64,000 nt of DNA from Sphingopyxis sp. BE259 (GTDB taxonomy: Bacteria; Pseudomonadota; Alphaproteobacteria; Sphingomonadales; Sphingomonadaceae): assembly GCF_031457495.1 (NCBI RefSeq), contig NZ_JAVDWM010000001.1, forward strand, positions 794,001 through 858,000, read 5' to 3'. The notes under the pieces are model-generated. The model was given only the letters and a program-made list of their open reading frames with translations. It was not told the origin of the DNA and ran no database searches. Of the stretch, positions 18,108-27,012 are shown in pieces (the stretch's first letter is position 1; the number at the start of each line of letters is the position of its first letter). Made by a program: the position numbers and the translations under genes.

Positions 18108-19655
18108 ATGCGGCAATGGGTCATGGCAGCATGTGCTGGAGCCGCGACGCTGCTCGCTTCAGCATCCGCCGCGGCGGCGGTTGCCCCTCCGCAAGCGACG
18201 CTGGCGCAGGGGCGACTAACGGGCGCTGCAGAGGCAGGAGTCGAGCGTTTTTTCGATATTCCCTTCGCTGCGCCTCCCGTAGGCGCGCTCCGCTGGCGCG
18301 CGCCGCAGGCTCCGCCGCGCTGGGCGGGTATTCGCAATGCCGCGAAGTTCGGACCCGCTTGCCCGCAGATGGTGCGGCCTGCGCTCGTCGCCGGTGGAGT
18401 AGCGGATGATCAATCCGAAGACTGCCTACAGCTCAATATCTGGCGCCCGGCCGGCGCGCGGAAACTTCCCGTCATGGTCTGGATCCATGGCGGTGCGCAT
18501 GTCATCGGGTCGGGTACGTTCCCGGCTTTCGACGGTACAGCCTTCGCAAGGCAAGGGGTCATTCTTGTCACGATCAACTACCGGCTCGGCGCACTCGGCT
18601 ATTTTGCCCACCCGGCTCTGAGCGCAGCCAAGCCGCGTCGCGAGGCGCTCGCCAATTATGGCCTCATGGACCAGATGGCCGCCCTTCGCTGGGTCCAGAA
18701 AAATATCGCAGCCTTTGGTGGCGATCCGGGGAAGGTCACTTTGTTCGGCGAGTCCGCGGGGGCAATCGGCGTGACGACGATCCTCGCCCACTCCGAAGCC
18801 AAGGGCCTGTTCGCGCGCGCCATCGTACAGTCGGGCGTCGGCCTACTCGACCCGCGCCCGCTTATCGAGCAGGAAGCGCTAGGCACGGCATTGGCGGCTC
18901 GCGCCGGCGCGCCGCCTTCGGCGACGATCGACGCGCTCCGGGCGCTTTCGGCCGACGCGCTCGTCGCGGCCGGCGATGTCCGGACGCCGGGCGCGATGGT
19001 CGGCCCCATTCTCGACGGCGAGCTGGTGCGCGAAGCGCCATGGCGCGTTTTTGCGCGCAGTGAGCCGATCGACGTGCCGCTCCTCGTCGGCGCTAACAGC
19101 AACGAAGCCAGCGTAATCCTCGCCATGGGCGTGCCGCCGGCGGCCGCGCTCACCTATCTCGGGCCCGACCAGGCGGCGGGCCGCGCCGCCTATGGCACCG
19201 GGCTCGCCGATGACGAACTGGCCCGCCAAATTCTGGGCGACGCCTGGTTCGTCGCACCGTCGCGATGGCTCGCGGCGCGGACGTCCGCCGGCGCGCCGTC
19301 CTACCTCTATCATTTCGACTATGTTGCAGCAGCGCGCCGCGATCGGGCGAAGGGCGCCGGGCATGGCTCCGAAATTCCCTATATTTTCGGGACGCTGGGC
19401 TATTTCGCTTCGCTCGCCGGCCCCGTCGACGACGAGGATCGCCGCTTCGGCGAAGGCGTGTCCGCCTGCTGGGTCGCTTTCGCGAAGAATGGCGTACCCG
19501 ACTGCGCGCTGGTGCCTGACTGGCCCCGGTACCAGCCGACTGACGACCGTCTCGCACATCTCGCGCCCCGGTCAGCCGTCGTCGCCGGTTTTCGCAAGGC
19601 GCAACTCGACCACCTGCTGAAAATCCATTTCGCGGCAGGCCAACCCAGGCCTTAG
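18108..19655 (+). CDS. Secreted type-B carboxylesterase
   Basis: 515 residues. An Ala-rich signal peptide (about 1-25) is followed by the esterase fold with the oxyanion motif VWIHGGAHVIGSG, EDCLQLNI and the nucleophile elbow TLFGESAG (Ser 216). It hydrolyses carboxylic esters in the periplasm or outside. AAAGGG lies 7 bp before the ATG. The gene follows the TonB receptor by 55 bp and is probably part of its operon. Confidence 0.92.
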   Translation: MRQWVMAACAGAATLLASASAAAAVAPPQATLAQGRLTGAAEAGVERFFDIPFAAPPVGALRWRAPQAPPRWAGIRNAAKFGPACPQMVRPALVAGGVADDQSEDCLQLNIWRPAGARKLPVMVWIHGGAHVIGSGTFPAFDGTAFARQGVILVTINYRLGALGYFAHPALSAAKPRREALANYGLMDQMAALRWVQKNIAAFGGDPGKVTLFGESAGAIGVTTILAHSEAKGLFARAIVQSGVGLLDPRPLIEQEALGTALAARAGAPPSATIDALRALSADALVAAGDVRTPGAMVGPILDGELVREAPWRVFARSEPIDVPLLVGANSNEASVILAMGVPPAAALTYLGPDQAAGRAAYGTGLADDELARQILGDAWFVAPSRWLAARTSAGAPSYLYHFDYVAAARRDRAKGAGHGSEIPYIFGTLGYFASLAGPVDDEDRRFGEGVSACWVAFAKNGVPDCALVPDWPRYQPTDDRLAHLAPRSAVVAGFRKAQLDHLLKIHFAAGQPRP

Positions 19656-19714
19656 CCCGCTCGGCCAAACAGGCCCACCGTTTCGAAACGTGCAACGAAG
19701 CTGGGAGAGATAAA

Positions 19715-20953
19715 ATGTCTGGACGACGGAAATCGATATGGCTTGCCGCCGGCGCCGCATTGGTCGGCGTAGCGGTTTTTGCGGCGCAAAGTGGCTTCGG
19801 GAGCAGCGACGGCGGCGAAACGCGTCCGATGGTCCAACTGCCACCCGCGCCGTCCGCCGCCAAGGCGACGGCATCCGCTGCGTCGGCGCTCGCGACCGCA
19901 AGCCTCACAACGACCGTCGGCGGTTACACCTATGACTGGACAGCGCTGAAGGCCGCGATCGTCGCTGACACCGAAGTCGCTAGTGGCTATTTCATTGTCG
20001 GGAACGCGTCCGATCCCACTTATCTTTTCGAATTCGACAAGGGCAGTTTTGGCATCGACCGGGTGACACCGCTCGCCTCGGCTTCCAAATGGTTTGCTGG
20101 CGCGCTCGGCATGCGCATGGTGCAGGCGGGCATTGCCACGCTCGACGATCCGATGCGGCCACCACTCGCCTTCTGGACGACGAGCGGAACGAAGAAGGAT
20201 GTCAAACTCAAGCATACGCTGTCGATGACATCGGGCTTTAATGCGAGCCCGCTCGTCGGCGGCTGCCAGCTTCTCCCGACTTTTGGTCTCTATAACTGCG
20301 CCAAGAGCATCCACGACCTGCGCTACGACATCCTGCGCCCGGGCAATGCGCCTGGTGCTCAATATAGCTACGGTCCTCACGGCATTCAGGTCGCAGGGGC
20401 GTATTTGGAGGCCAAGGATACAAGCATAGAACCAGGAACGTCGCCAGCACGCGAGCGGAACTTCCACGAACTGTTTGCGCAGCACGTCACCATCCCGCTC
20501 GGGATGTCAAGCACCACGTGGTACGATCCCCACCCCCCCGCGACCGTCCCAACCAATCCGTGGGTGGCCGGCGGCGCCTTCTCCACGCCGCGCGACTATG
20601 CGAAACTGCTGCGCGCGTTCCTCGGCGGCAGCTTCATCACCAACATGACGGCCTTCACGCAGCCGCGCACGATCGGACTGCCGCGTGTTTTCGTTCCGGC
20701 GAGCACAGTGAACTGGGAATATGCGCTCGGCTCCTTCGTCGAATGCGACACGCCCTCGGCGTGCGCGACGTCGAAGATCAACTCTTCGCCCGGCGCCTAT
20801 GGCTGGACCGGCTGGATCGATCGCGAGACCGGCTATTATGCCCTGATCGCGACCGAAATATCGAGCGGAGGCGACCGCAAGGGCGTCGAGCTCGAGCAGG
20901 TCATGCAGGATCTGATCGAGGATGCGATTGCGAACCGCACTCCGGCGCCCTGA
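19715..20953 (+). CDS. Exported beta-lactamase-fold serine hydrolase, second in the locus
   Basis: 412 residues with an N-terminal hydrophobic helix (about 8-24), which may be a signal or an anchor, and an Ala/Pro-rich linker (about 40-65). The SxxK motif is SASK (Ser 122, Lys 125), with YSYGPHG as the tyrosine motif. The fold is that of class C beta-lactamase/esterase. It is unlike the hydrolase at 12519 in length and motif context, so the locus holds two distinct members of the superfamily. Gap of 59 bp to the esterase; probably the same transcript. Confidence 0.85.
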   Translation: MSGRRKSIWLAAGAALVGVAVFAAQSGFGSSDGGETRPMVQLPPAPSAAKATASAASALATASLTTTVGGYTYDWTALKAAIVADTEVASGYFIVGNASDPTYLFEFDKGSFGIDRVTPLASASKWFAGALGMRMVQAGIATLDDPMRPPLAFWTTSGTKKDVKLKHTLSMTSGFNASPLVGGCQLLPTFGLYNCAKSIHDLRYDILRPGNAPGAQYSYGPHGIQVAGAYLEAKDTSIEPGTSPARERNFHELFAQHVTIPLGMSSTTWYDPHPPATVPTNPWVAGGAFSTPRDYAKLLRAFLGGSFITNMTAFTQPRTIGLPRVFVPASTVNWEYALGSFVECDTPSACATSKINSSPGAYGWTGWIDRETGYYALIATEISSGGDRKGVELEQVMQDLIEDAIANRTPAP

Positions 20954-21342
20954 CCCGATCGGCAAAACTTCGCCTATGGTGCCTGGGCCAGGCCGCGCCG
21001 TGAGGTAGCGGTCTGGCTCAACGGAGGGGGCTGGACACCGCGTGGTTGTGCTGACAGCCGGCTTTCGAAGGGCATGAAGGACCGCTTTCTCGATCATGGA
21101 GCGGTTCAATACGAACGCGAGTAGAGCAAGTAGAACCGAAGGCGGACCATCTCGCCCTGCGCATCTTGCTCGAGCGTTCGGCGCGACGCATGACAGCGCC
21201 AAACGCGGTGCCGCAACTATGCCCTAAGACTTAGTTCCGCTCGATAACTCGCCGCAGCCGATCAGCGATGATCAAAAGGTCGCCGAGGCAGGACCGCACC
21301 AGCACGATGGCTGCGAGAAGTGCCACGACTCTTGCGCGATGG
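20954..21342. other. Intergenic region, nothing recognised
   Basis: This lies between the end of the GntR-regulated locus and the stop of the convergent thioesterase gene. I found no gene with a family signature, RNA or clear terminator. Short frames on either strand look like fortuitous openings in GC-rich DNA. Confidence 0.5.
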
Positions 21343-21756
21343 TCAGGCGACGTAAGCACCTCTACCACTCGCTATCAAGGTTCCGTCTGCAGACACAATC
21401 CGCGTCCCGGCTATGCTTATCTGCCGACCCAGTTTGACCGGCCTGCCGATCGCCCGCATCAGCCCTGGCAAGGCCGGTCGGTGAAAATCGACGTGCAAGT
21501 TTGCCGTAGCCCGCGCAGACCCTCCCATGGCAATGACCGTGTAAAGGCCGGTAAGATCGATCAGCGCCGATAAAATGCCACCATGCGCTGCGCCGACCGT
21601 CGGATTTGAGATTATTTCGTCTCGCCAGGGCATTGAGATCACCAACTCGTCGGTGCCGACCTCGGCGATCCTGAGCCCGAGCCAGCGGTGGAAAGGCGCA
21701 AGCAACAGCAGCTCCCCCAGTTCCTCAAGCCCAGGGGCGACCCGTGGGGCGTTCAT
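21343..21756 (-). CDS. PaaI-type hotdog thioesterase
   Basis: 137 residues. FHRWLGLRIAEVGTDELVISMPWRDEIISNPTVGAAHGGILSALIDLTGLY contains the HGG(I/V) hotdog signature of PaaI/acyl-CoA thioesterase family II. LHVDFHRPAL is the typical following strand. It probably hydrolyses an (aryl)acyl-CoA. It overlaps the upstream alpha/beta hydrolase by 4 bp, so the two are co-translated. Confidence 0.88.
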   Translation of the reverse strand: MNAPRVAPGLEELGELLLLAPFHRWLGLRIAEVGTDELVISMPWRDEIISNPTVGAAHGGILSALIDLTGLYTVIAMGGSARATANLHVDFHRPALPGLMRAIGRPVKLGRQISIAGTRIVSADGTLIASGRGAYVA

Positions 21757-22628
21757 GACTTCATCTCCATTTCATGGGTGCTGAGCAAAAACTCCACAAT
21801 TGACTTGCCAAACGCGTCATTCTCGTCGCCCACCACCATATGGGTCGCATTCGCGATGTCGCTATATGCCATATGCGGGACCAATCTTCGGAAATGCTTG
21901 ACGGCTTCCAGCGAAACTAGGTCGCTCGACCCACCGCGGATCAGATGCACAGGCAAGGCTAAACTGGCAGCGGCGGCGCTCAGTTCGCTGCGGCCATTGT
22001 CGCTTGAGACACCGCCTTGCCGCGTAACTCCTTCGATGAAGGTCGGGTCCCAATGCCAATAGAAGCGCCCATCGTCCTTGCGGCGCAGATAGTGGGCGAG
22101 CCCAGGCGAGGCCTTCCGGCTAGGCCGATGGGGCAGATAGTCGGAAATGACCTCAGCGGCCTCCTCCACCGACGCAAACCCTTCGCGCGCATGGGCCGCC
22201 ATGAAACCGACCACGCGGGCAACGCCGCTCGGTTCCATCTGCGGCGTGACGTCGACCAAGGTAAGCGATCCAAAACTCCCCGGTGCGCGGTTTCCCTCCG
22301 CAATGATCCCAGCCAGCCCCCCAAGCGATGCGCCGATCATCGCCGGCTTTCTTCGCATCGCCGCAGCGATCTCAACGAGATCGGCCGCGAAATCGGAAAT
22401 GTCATAAGCCCCATCACTGGCCCAAGCGCTCTCGCCGTGCCCGCGCATATCGACGGCGATCGTCCGAAAACCGTGGCTCGCGAGTTGACGGGTCACCGAC
22501 TTCCACGCCCGGCGGGTCTGGCCGCCGCCGTGCGCCAAAATCACCGGAAAGCCCAGTTCCGGTCCATCGATCGACGCCGCGATTGCATGGCCCGCTTTTC
22601 CCGCAAGCGTGATCGTCCGATCATACAT
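21753..22628 (-). CDS. Alpha/beta-fold hydrolase
   Basis: 291 residues. The HGGGQTRRAW oxyanion region, DMRGHGES, and the nucleophile elbow GASLGG (Ser 101) give a standard alpha/beta hydrolase. The acid and His are plausibly in the C-terminal third (LIRGGSSDLVS; NATHMVVGD). It is co-transcribed with the thioesterase and divergent from the MarR gene, with an inverted repeat in the promoter gap. Substrate unknown; an ester or meta-cleavage-like product is possible. Confidence 0.88.
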   Translation of the reverse strand: MYDRTITLAGKAGHAIAASIDGPELGFPVILAHGGGQTRRAWKSVTRQLASHGFRTIAVDMRGHGESAWASDGAYDISDFAADLVEIAAAMRRKPAMIGASLGGLAGIIAEGNRAPGSFGSLTLVDVTPQMEPSGVARVVGFMAAHAREGFASVEEAAEVISDYLPHRPSRKASPGLAHYLRRKDDGRFYWHWDPTFIEGVTRQGGVSSDNGRSELSAAAASLALPVHLIRGGSSDLVSLEAVKHFRRLVPHMAYSDIANATHMVVGDENDAFGKSIVEFLLSTHEMEMKS

Positions 22629-22638
22629 TCAGGCATCA

Positions 22639-22660
22639 TACTGTATCATATCTTACAGTA
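22639..22660. promoter_or_regulatory. Operator-like inverted repeat TACTGTA-N8-TACAGTA
   Basis: Perfect 7-bp arms (22639-22645 and 22654-22660) around the spacer TCATATCT, in the 44-bp gap between the hydrolase and MarR start codons. The position fits a MarR operator controlling both divergent genes. Confidence 0.6.
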
Positions 22661-22672
22661 AAGCATGTTCAT

Positions 22673-23196
22673 ATGCCGATAGTGGCTTTACAGTTTCAGC
22701 CGATGGTCGACTTTCGCAGCACCAGCGATGCTTCTCTCGGGAAAAGTCTTCTGACGGACTCAGACGAGTTTGTCTTTGTCATCGAAGAAGTGCCACGCAA
22801 ACTTCGCCGCTTGTTCGACGCCTCAATGGCGCGCTTCGGATTGACCCGAACCCAGTGGCGCGCGCTCGTCTATATTTATCGGACCCCGGGCATTACCCAG
22901 ACCGATCTCGCCAAATGCTCGAACTGGAGCGTGCCAGCGTTGGCCATGTTGTCGACCAGCTGGAAAGAATGACGCTCGCGGAACGGCGCGCTGCCAAGGG
23001 CGACCGGCGCGTCTGGGAGCTTCATCTCTTACCCCGAGCGATCGAAATCCTGCCCCAGCTGCGCGCCGAAGCCGACATGATCTACGCGCGGCTGCTCCAT
23101 ATGATTTCACCGACTGAAATACGCGCGGTCCGCGCATTGCTGACGAAAATGTCAGGCAATCTCGAAAGCGGATCGGAAGACATGCCTCCTCGATAG
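22673..23196 (+). pseudogene. MarR-family regulator, frameshifted at about 22913-22915
   Basis: The first frame encodes FVIEEVPRKLRRLFDASMARFGLTRTQWRALVYIYRTPGITQTDLAK, a MarR N-terminus and first HTH helix. The family sequence then continues in another frame as LELERASVGHVVDQLERMTLAERRAAKGDRRVWELHL to the stop at 23196. Loss of one A from a run at 22913-22915 (gcc-aaa-atg expected) explains the break. It is either a real loss of function, which would deregulate the divergent hydrolase-thioesterase operon, or a homopolymer sequencing error. Confidence 0.8.
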
Positions 23197-23542
23197 AAGC
23201 ATTGAAAGATTTGAAATGGCCGACGCCATTCATCGTCAGCAAGCCGATTTCCCCAATTGGCGCCGCTCGCGTTTGCGGCGGCGCACCGCCGCCGTTCTGC
23301 CCCCTCTGCACCAAATCGCCAGCACTGACGACTAACGAATTGCGAATATGGCGGCAGGGAGCCCTACCTAACCTCTTGTCGTGTCAGCAAAATCGTCCGA
23401 CCGAGCCGGCGATCTTTCGGCGGTGAGGGCTCTTCCTCGAGGCAGACCGCTCTTGGCTTCGCATGCCAACGCCAATTGACCGACGAGCCATTTTGTGCAA
23501 CGTGTTGTCTACTAGGAAACGAATCTCTGCTTGGAGACCGAC
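23197..23542. other. Intergenic region with a TTGTGCAA half-site
   Basis: No supported gene. TTGTGCAA at 23493-23500 is the same octamer that forms each arm of the large palindrome at 45845-45870. It lies about 50 bp before a small possible gene and about 500 bp before the first gene of the aromatic island. One half-site alone is weak evidence. Confidence 0.3.
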
Positions 23543-23764
23543 ATGGCTCAACCCGAGCGCTTCATGCGAGGACAGAGTGCCGGTGGCTGCGCTTGTGGCG
23601 ACGGGCCGGTCTTTGAAGTGAGGCTGGGCGCCGACGGTCAGCCTCTGGCATTCGCCGACGCCTATCCCAACGCGCTTCCAATCCTGAAGAGGCTCGCACG
23701 CGGTCGGGTACCGAACAAGCTAGTGCTTCCCCTTTCGGCGGATCGCCCGACACGACACGTCTGA
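23543..23764 (+). CDS. Small hypothetical protein, possibly the start of a decayed gene
   Basis: 73 residues from ATG 23543 with TTGGAG upstream. I do not recognise it. It contains a Cys pair (GGCACGDG). After the TGA the same frame continues open for about 50 more codons (GDYQIALDGLAEAGRSLPRAL ...), so this could be the front part of a gene broken by a stop. The 250 bp that follow it hold nothing else I can name. Confidence 0.25.
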   Translation: MAQPERFMRGQSAGGCACGDGPVFEVRLGADGQPLAFADAYPNALPILKRLARGRVPNKLVLPLSADRPTRHV

Positions 23765-24014
23765 TATCGGGGCAGCGGGGACTACCAGATCGCTCTCGAC
23801 GGGCTCGCCGAAGCCGGCCGCTCTTTGCCTCGGGCCCTGCGCGTTGAAGGATCGAACGTTCGCGACGAGCGGGCGATAACAACCCTATGCTGCCAGGTGC
23901 CGCTCAGCACATCGCCCCGGTCATGACGACACCCCTCTCGGGACTCGCGATAAGGCTTGCCCCGAATCAAAACAAACAGTACAGACTGACTGATCATTGG
24001 ATTTGAGGTGGCAA

Positions 24015-24875
24015 ATGCTGGAGCAGCTACGGTTCGTACGGATCCCGGTTCAGTCGCTTAGCGAAGCCACGCGGCTCGCCGTTGATACCGTCGGCCTGCA
24101 GCACAGCGAACGGTTGCCGGAAGCCGAACGGTTCCGTTCTGACTCTCGGTCCTATTGCCTGGAGTTCGACGGTTCCGGGAGCAGCCTCCGGCCCAGCGTG
24201 GCGGTGTCGCTGAGAACCGTCGAGCAGCTGCAGGAAGTCTCCGGGAAACTCAGGGAGCGAAATTGGGATGTCGAGGCGATCCCTCACGATCTGTGTCGAA
24301 GCCGCCGCTATCACGCGGGGCTCGCCTGTCGCGACCTAAGCGGCAATCTCATCGAGCTGGTCGTTCGGGCCGAGGAGAGCGGCGAGCGATATTTTCCATC
24401 GCGCGATGCGGGAATTGTCGGCCTGTCACACGTGATCCTCGGCAGCCGGGACCCGGCGTCTGACGCCGCTGTGTGGGTGGACATCCTCGGAGCGCGGATC
24501 ACCGATCGGGTGGGCGACGCAATCTACCTCGGCTGGGACGATCAGCATCACAGGATCATGATTGTGCCGAGCAAGCGCGAGAGCTTCCTCGTCGTGGGGT
24601 TTGAGGTCGAGAGCATCGACGCCGTGATGCAGTCGAAATATTTTCTCCTTGACCGGCAGGTCGGCATTGTCCGCGGCCCAGGCAAGGAACCCGCGAGCGG
24701 TGAAGTGTTTCTGACCTTCAGCGGGCCCTCGCCCGACAGCTATTTCACCTATTCGACCCGATCGGATCCGTCGCCCGTCGGACGCCGGCCACGGCAGTTT
24801 GCCGATTCTCCCGCCTCGCTATGCAGTTGGGGTTCGACCTCCAACCTCGAAGAATTGGGAGGAACGTTGCCATGA
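24015..24875 (+). CDS. VOC-superfamily (extradiol dioxygenase-like) protein lacking two of three iron ligands
   Basis: 286 residues from ATG 24015 (GAGGTGGC upstream). The protein has two VOC modules and aligns along its length with the next gene. Of the iron triad, the first His is kept (GLSHV, His 139). The second is Phe 196 (VGFEVESID where the neighbour has INHQVQSID). The glutamate is Thr 245 (YFTYS where the neighbour has VFEYS). So it cannot bind iron in the usual way and is more likely a non-catalytic partner or a diverged binding protein. It overlaps the intact paralogue by 4 bp, hinting at a heteromeric complex. Confidence 0.8.
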   Translation: MLEQLRFVRIPVQSLSEATRLAVDTVGLQHSERLPEAERFRSDSRSYCLEFDGSGSSLRPSVAVSLRTVEQLQEVSGKLRERNWDVEAIPHDLCRSRRYHAGLACRDLSGNLIELVVRAEESGERYFPSRDAGIVGLSHVILGSRDPASDAAVWVDILGARITDRVGDAIYLGWDDQHHRIMIVPSKRESFLVVGFEVESIDAVMQSKYFLLDRQVGIVRGPGKEPASGEVFLTFSGPSPDSYFTYSTRSDPSPVGRRPRQFADSPASLCSWGSTSNLEELGGTLP

Positions 24876-25729
24876 CCATCAACATCATTGACATCGCTTA
24901 TACTCGTCTCAAGACACCGGATGTCGCGGCCGCTACCGATTTCGCCACGCGAATACTTGGCCTGGAGCCTGTCGATCGCGCGGTTGATCGCCTGTCGTTT
25001 CGCTCCGATAGTCGCATGAGCACGATGAGCTACGAGATCGGCGACCCATCCGAAACGATTGTCGGCTTCGAATTGGCGAATGGGGAGGATCTCCTCAATG
25101 CGGCGAAAACGCTCGAAGCATTAGGGTATGAGGTGTGCTACGGTTCGCATGAGGAACGCGAGCAGCGGCACGTTTCCGAATTCATAGCCTTTCGTGACCC
25201 CAGCGGGGGACGCATCGAATTCGCGGTTTCGCCGCAGATCGGTGGCAATGGCGCGCAGCTGTCTCGCGACGCGGGAATTACGGGTTTCAGTCACGTCGGT
25301 CTGTTCAGCCGGGATCCCGGTCGCGATGAGCATTTCTGGACCCAAATATGCAATGCACGCGTCAGTGACCGGGTAGGCGAGCTCCCGCTGCTCCGTCTGA
25401 GCCAGATTCACCACAGCATCGCGCTCGTCCCCGCAGACCGGTGCGGTATCCAGCACATCAACCACCAGGTTCAGTCGATCGACGATGTGCAGCGCAGCTA
25501 CGCGCTGCTTAGCCAGCATAAGGTTCCCATCGTCTTCGGACCCGGCCGGCATCCGACTTCGGGCGCGCGGTTCGTATATTTCGAGGGTCCCGACGGGATG
25601 GTCTTTGAATATTCCGTCGGCGTGCGCGAGGTCGACGAAGAGACCTACAGGGAACGCCAGTTCGGCTTTGAACCGAAGAGCTTCTGCATGTGGGGCGCAA
25701 CCCCGAAAATCAAGGAGTTGTCCACATAG
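24872..25729 (+). CDS. Type I extradiol ring-cleavage dioxygenase (VOC superfamily)
   Basis: 285 residues. ATG 24872 is set by translational coupling (ATGA) and GGAGGAACG upstream. The second module holds the full facial triad: His 141 (GFSHV), His 198 (HINHQV) and Glu 246 (VFEYS), plus the secondary His pair IHHSIAL. It should cleave a catecholic ring next to the hydroxyls using Fe(II) and O2. It lies upstream of a Rieske alpha/beta pair and a TonB receptor. The substrate is probably the diol made by one of the neighbouring Rieske systems; which one is unknown. Confidence 0.85.
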   Translation: MTINIIDIAYTRLKTPDVAAATDFATRILGLEPVDRAVDRLSFRSDSRMSTMSYEIGDPSETIVGFELANGEDLLNAAKTLEALGYEVCYGSHEEREQRHVSEFIAFRDPSGGRIEFAVSPQIGGNGAQLSRDAGITGFSHVGLFSRDPGRDEHFWTQICNARVSDRVGELPLLRLSQIHHSIALVPADRCGIQHINHQVQSIDDVQRSYALLSQHKVPIVFGPGRHPTSGARFVYFEGPDGMVFEYSVGVREVDEETYRERQFGFEPKSFCMWGATPKIKELST

Positions 25730-25821
25730 ACTTGGGCCCCGGTGGGCAGCGGGCATGGGATGAATGTGACCGCATCGCGAGGTGACGCGGGCGGCGAAAT
25801 AGCAAAGAGAAAGGATGGGAG

Positions 25822-27012
25822 ATGACGGTTCCGGAGGCTTATCTTCAAGACATTGTCTGGCCGGCAAATTTTAACGAAATCCCCAAGGAGATTTTCGTCC
25901 GGCAAGACCTCTACCAAGCCGAGATCGACCGGATTTTCCGTGGAGCCGAGTGGCATCCCGTTGCGCACGAAAGCGAAGTGCCGCACCCGGGGGACTTCAA
26001 AACCTGCAATCTTGCGGACGTCCCCCTGCTCATCATCCGCGGCGACGACGGACGGGTCAGGGCATTCTTCAACGCCTGCTCACATCGCAGCACCCAGATC
26101 GAGGTAAAGCCTTCGGGCAATCGAGCCGAATTCGAATGCCCCTATCATCGGTGGCTGTTCAACAAAGAGGGCGAGTTGGTCGGCTGCCCCAATCAGCGCG
26201 AATTCATCCCCGGTTTCGACAAGAAAGACTATCCGCTGACCCAGCCGCGGCAGGAATCGGTCGGCGGCCTCCTGTTCGTGACGCTGTCGCCGGACACCGA
26301 AAGCCTCGACGACTTCCTGCAGGAAGCGAAAGGGTCGTTGCTGGACATCATGGCCGGTGACGGACGCCTCAAGCTGATTGGCTATCATCGGGTCCGGTAT
26401 CTGACCAACTGGAAAGCCTATAGCGACAACGACGGCTATCATCCGCCGCTCCTGCACCAGGCGTTCACGATGCTCAACTGGCAGGGCGGCGCAGGCCGCC
26501 AGTATGCGACTACCGGACGTGGCCATTATTGCATCGAAACCGAGTTGACCGTTCCCCAGCCCACGAGCGTAATCCGCGATGCTTCGGTCATCGAGTTTCG
26601 CGACGAGGGGCGGCCGAAAAACGCCAGCGTGCTCGCTCTCTTTCCGATGCTCGTCGCCTCAAATTACCTGAACGTCATCAGCATCCGTTTCGCTACGCCT
26701 GTCGCAATCGACGAGGTGGAAGTCACCTACGCCTATTTCGCGCATCAGGACGACGATGACGCGATGGTCTTGCACCGAATAAGGCAAAGCTCCAACGCGA
26801 TCGGCCCGTCCGGCCTGATCAGTATGGAAGACGCCTCGGTTTTCCACCGGGTCCAGATCGGCAATCGCACCCCCGGCAAGGCCATCTTCCAAAAAGGCGT
26901 CACCGATCCATCCCGGCTCGGGTTCGAATTCCGTCAGAACGACGAGAGCGGCAATCTTCCGCACTGGGAATATTATCGCGCCGCCATGGGCTTCCGGAGG
27001 AGGGAGGCATGA
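25822..27012 (+). CDS. Rieske ring-hydroxylating oxygenase alpha subunit (pair 1)
   Basis: 396 residues with GGATGGGAG before the ATG. The Rieske centre is Cys 86-X-His 88 ... Cys 106-X2-His 109, but the flanks are unusual: CSHRS and CPYHRW instead of CxHRG and CxYHGW. The mononuclear iron motif is intact (DNDGYHPPLLH: Asp 204, His 207, His 212). It needs ferredoxin and reductase from elsewhere (44474 and 59080). The C-terminus overlaps the beta gene by 4 bp. It is clearly paralogous to the alpha subunit at 62296, with long identical blocks such as [18 protein letters not shown] and NDESGNLP. Confidence 0.93.
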   Translation: MTVPEAYLQDIVWPANFNEIPKEIFVRQDLYQAEIDRIFRGAEWHPVAHESEVPHPGDFKTCNLADVPLLIIRGDDGRVRAFFNACSHRSTQIEVKPSGNRAEFECPYHRWLFNKEGELVGCPNQREFIPGFDKKDYPLTQPRQESVGGLLFVTLSPDTESLDDFLQEAKGSLLDIMAGDGRLKLIGYHRVRYLTNWKAYSDNDGYHPPLLHQAFTMLNWQGGAGRQYATTGRGHYCIETELTVPQPTSVIRDASVIEFRDEGRPKNASVLALFPMLVASNYLNVISIRFATPVAIDEVEVTYAYFAHQDDDDAMVLHRIRQSSNAIGPSGLISMEDASVFHRVQIGNRTPGKAIFQKGVTDPSRLGFEFRQNDESGNLPHWEYYRAAMGFRRREA

